Source: Marsupella aquatica (taxonomy: Eukaryota > Marchantiophyta). Taken from it: a stretch of 64,000 bases of DNA. Position 1 is the first letter of the stretch. Each line of letters begins with the position of its first letter. The stretch spans positions 30,318,001 to 30,382,000 of the forward strand of contig OZ316891.1 in assembly GCA_973895155.1 (NCBI GenBank). The letters are read 5' to 3'. Positions 62,001 through 64,000 of the stretch are shown here, piece by piece. The position numbers and the translations under genes were made by a program. Below the pieces are notes generated by a model, which saw only the letters and a list, made by a program, of their open reading frames with translations, was not told the DNA's origin and ran no database searches.

Positions 62001-64000
62001 TCACATCACGTTGAATTTCCGCTTGGATGTAGTGGATTCTTCCATTGTTGTTTGGGCAGGGACGTTGGATAGCAGCCCCTGGTTGCTACTCCTCCTCAGT
62101 CTGTCGATCAGGGACTGAGATTGTTGATGTGTCAGCCCTACCAGCATATCAAGTGGCATCTTGAAATCATGCCTCAATGTGGTCAGTTGCTCTAAACGAG
62201 CTCCCTTTGTGACCTGGATGTACTCAAGCATCCCGTCCTTGTAAGTGAGCTGGTCTTCCTCAAAAGGAAATGCCATGTACCTAAGAATCTCCTTCATGAC
62301 ATCTGCATTTATTTTCAACACGGAGTTAGTGCTTAATGTGCACATGAGATGGTTTAATTCATTTTTTGGGGGGGTTTTCTCTTTGTGCTTACCAGTCGCT
62401 GGTTTATCTCCACAATGGTCGTAGAAGTCGGCCTTGAACACTTTCCTCTCTTCGATTGTTTTTGACAGTTCTCTCCTGTTGATCCCGTTTAGCATCTCAG
62501 TTGTCTCGATTCCGAGACCGTTGCCGAAAGAAATTTGTTTAGCCGTTACCTCCAAGTTCTCTGTCTTGAAGTCATCCGATGGCAGCTCTCTGATGATCAT
62601 CCTTGCCATTTCTACGGCTGTCATGGGTTGCACAGGAAAGATGTGAACAATCTCTTAGAACAATAGTGCCCGTCAATGTTAATGAATCTTGCAACTTTTG
62701 TATCATCATTTCATTATCGCTTGCATCAACAAGGTGAAGTATAAAGTGGACACTCTTTACCTGAACTGATGTCGGAGTAGCGTTTGTCAGATTGCTATTT
62801 GCGCCTGTCATTGTTTCTCGTGGTTGTTGTGATGCCTTGGCTGCCTTGTTGCCTTGGTGGTCGACATCTGCTTGTTGAACATGACGAATGGATAAGTGGA
62901 ACACTTTGAAGTCCGACGGCGTAAGATCTCCAACAATGCGCATGAATGCTCTATTTGTGATCATACTCAACATAACGTACACCAGGCCCGGTGTGAATGC
63001 ACTGTTTATTTCTAGCACGACCTTGCCCGCTATTGTGCAACCTTGGCTTTTGTGACCTGTTATGGCGTATCCCAACATGAGTGGGAAAGTGGATTTGCGA
63101 TGGGTTTGCTTTCCCGAGATGAACTTCTTCTCATGAACCGTGCGATTGATCTTTACGAGGCAGTGGTTGGAAGACATTCTCACAAAAATCGACATTTTGC
63201 CTTCGGCTTCTATAGTGATTTTCTCCACAATTTTGCCGTTGCCGTTCACGGCCTGCTTGGAGAGGTCGATGTTGTGTGTTAGAATCACCTTGCATCCAAT
63301 TGTAACGTTTGTCAGTGTGTGGAAGGAGGGATCTTGTATCCAAGGTTGGGTGGATTCGTCTGAAGGGGCATTGGTGAGTATTGGGACGGACACGATCTCT
63401 TGGCGGGGAAAATATCTCTGTAATGCACGTTCGTTGTAGTTGTCGACTGTTTCTCTATGTGTGCATATCACGGTCATCAAGGCGTCTATGAAATCATGGA
63501 ATCTTGTTTGGACACGTAACATCGTCCCAGGCACGCATCGATCGATTCTTGGGTAGGGAGGTTTGTGCGGGTGTTGTTAAGGAACTCCATGAACTCCCTG
63601 TCTGTGGTCTGTTTGAGCACAGTGCTGAGGTGAAATTTCTGCATGGTCTCAAAATATGGCGACGACGAGAGGTGGCACGACCTGCATATGTCATTGGTGT
63701 GGTGGGTGCAAACTGGAGGCAATTGGCACATGTCTCCGACCAGGATGATCATCTTATTTTGGAACGGGTTGGATGAGCAATGCTCGTCTTGGAGTGTCTT
63801 GTGTAGTCTTGTGGAGACGCAACGCAGCAGTTTGGGTGTCAACATGCTCGCCTCATCTATGATGAACACATCATTGTTCCTCAAGAGGTGGTATTGGGGA
63901 CTGGTGATGTGCAGAGGTCTGAGCTCTCAGTGTATTGGAATGCTGAACAAGGAATGCATTGTCACCACGTCGACATGAAGGTTTATGGCAGCCACGCCCG
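62001..64000 (-). pseudogene. PIF1-like DNA helicase, broken and cut by the window edge
   Basis: Superfamily 1B helicase related to PIF1, a family also carried by Helitron transposons. Reading leftwards from the edge, AAINLHVDVVTMHSLF is followed by an in-frame TGA at 63927-63929. Then come motif II (VFIIDEASML) and motif III (ILVGDMCQLPPV) in frame 63884-63486. After a frameshift near 63530 follow VICTHRETVDNYN, GCKVILTHNIDLSKQAVNG and the late motif GYAITGHKSQGCTI, which corresponds to the SF1 KSQG signature. The rest, including a frame change near 62640 and a 210-codon tail with no recognised domain, may not belong to the helicase. The Walker A motif would lie beyond the right edge. Helitron or captured host PIF1 cannot be decided here, since Rep motifs are not in view. 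Confidence 0.8.

Overview
This window reads as nuclear DNA of a land plant. The genes are split by many short GT-AG introns, there is a TTTAGGG-type telomeric motif, one gene product carries a chloroplast-lumen targeting signal, and the gene families are plant-type: a PICALM/AP180 adaptor, an UBA2-like RNA-binding protein, a PsbP-domain protein and a threonine aldolase. Introns are about 100-650 bp, with one of 1.4 kb. The retrotransposon has a PHD finger and a methyltransferase-like segment, an architecture I associate from memory with green algae and early-diverging plants. A bryophyte or another early-diverging land plant therefore fits best, but I cannot name the species.

Layout. 1-7.1 kb: no gene; AT-rich sequence and a short head-to-head telomeric motif near 5.17 kb. 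7.18-12.49 kb (-): a complete 15-exon ANTH/PICALM clathrin-assembly adaptor, reconstructed exon by exon with all phases agreeing (570 aa). 12.5-23.2 kb: CT-rich 5' region, then repeats (a tRNA-derived SINE head, a 0.9-kb candidate element with inverted ends, a GAGGA microsatellite). 23.3-24.0 kb (-): a zinc-finger protein with a C-x2-C...H-x2-C motif. 25.3-26.8 kb (+): a small acidic coiled-coil protein with one intron and a possible extra acidic exon near 27.4 kb. 27.5-32.7 kb: no confident gene; a tandem repeat at 31.3 kb. 32.74-36.75 kb (+): complete 10-exon threonine aldolase (417 aa). 38.69-39.66 kb (-): intronless PsbP-domain thylakoid lumen protein. 40.4-46.6 kb: tandem repeats (177-bp and 209-bp units) and featureless AT-rich DNA. 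46.71-50.60 kb (-): complete 6-exon, two-RRM UBA2-like protein (370 aa).

From 51 kb to the right edge the window is repeat territory. It contains a ~61-bp minisatellite whose units are inverted repeats, a GC-rich island, a decayed Ty3/gypsy retrotransposon on the minus strand (54.46-60.40 kb, with matching LTRs) and a broken PIF1-like helicase (62.0 kb to the edge).

The host genes do not form an obvious pathway: membrane traffic, RNA binding, amino-acid catabolism and photosynthesis. They look like ordinary unlinked plant housekeeping genes. The most unusual content is the retroelement: a C5-methyltransferase-like C-terminal fragment upstream of the reverse transcriptase and a canonical C4HC3 PHD finger after the integrase, where chromoviruses carry a chromodomain.
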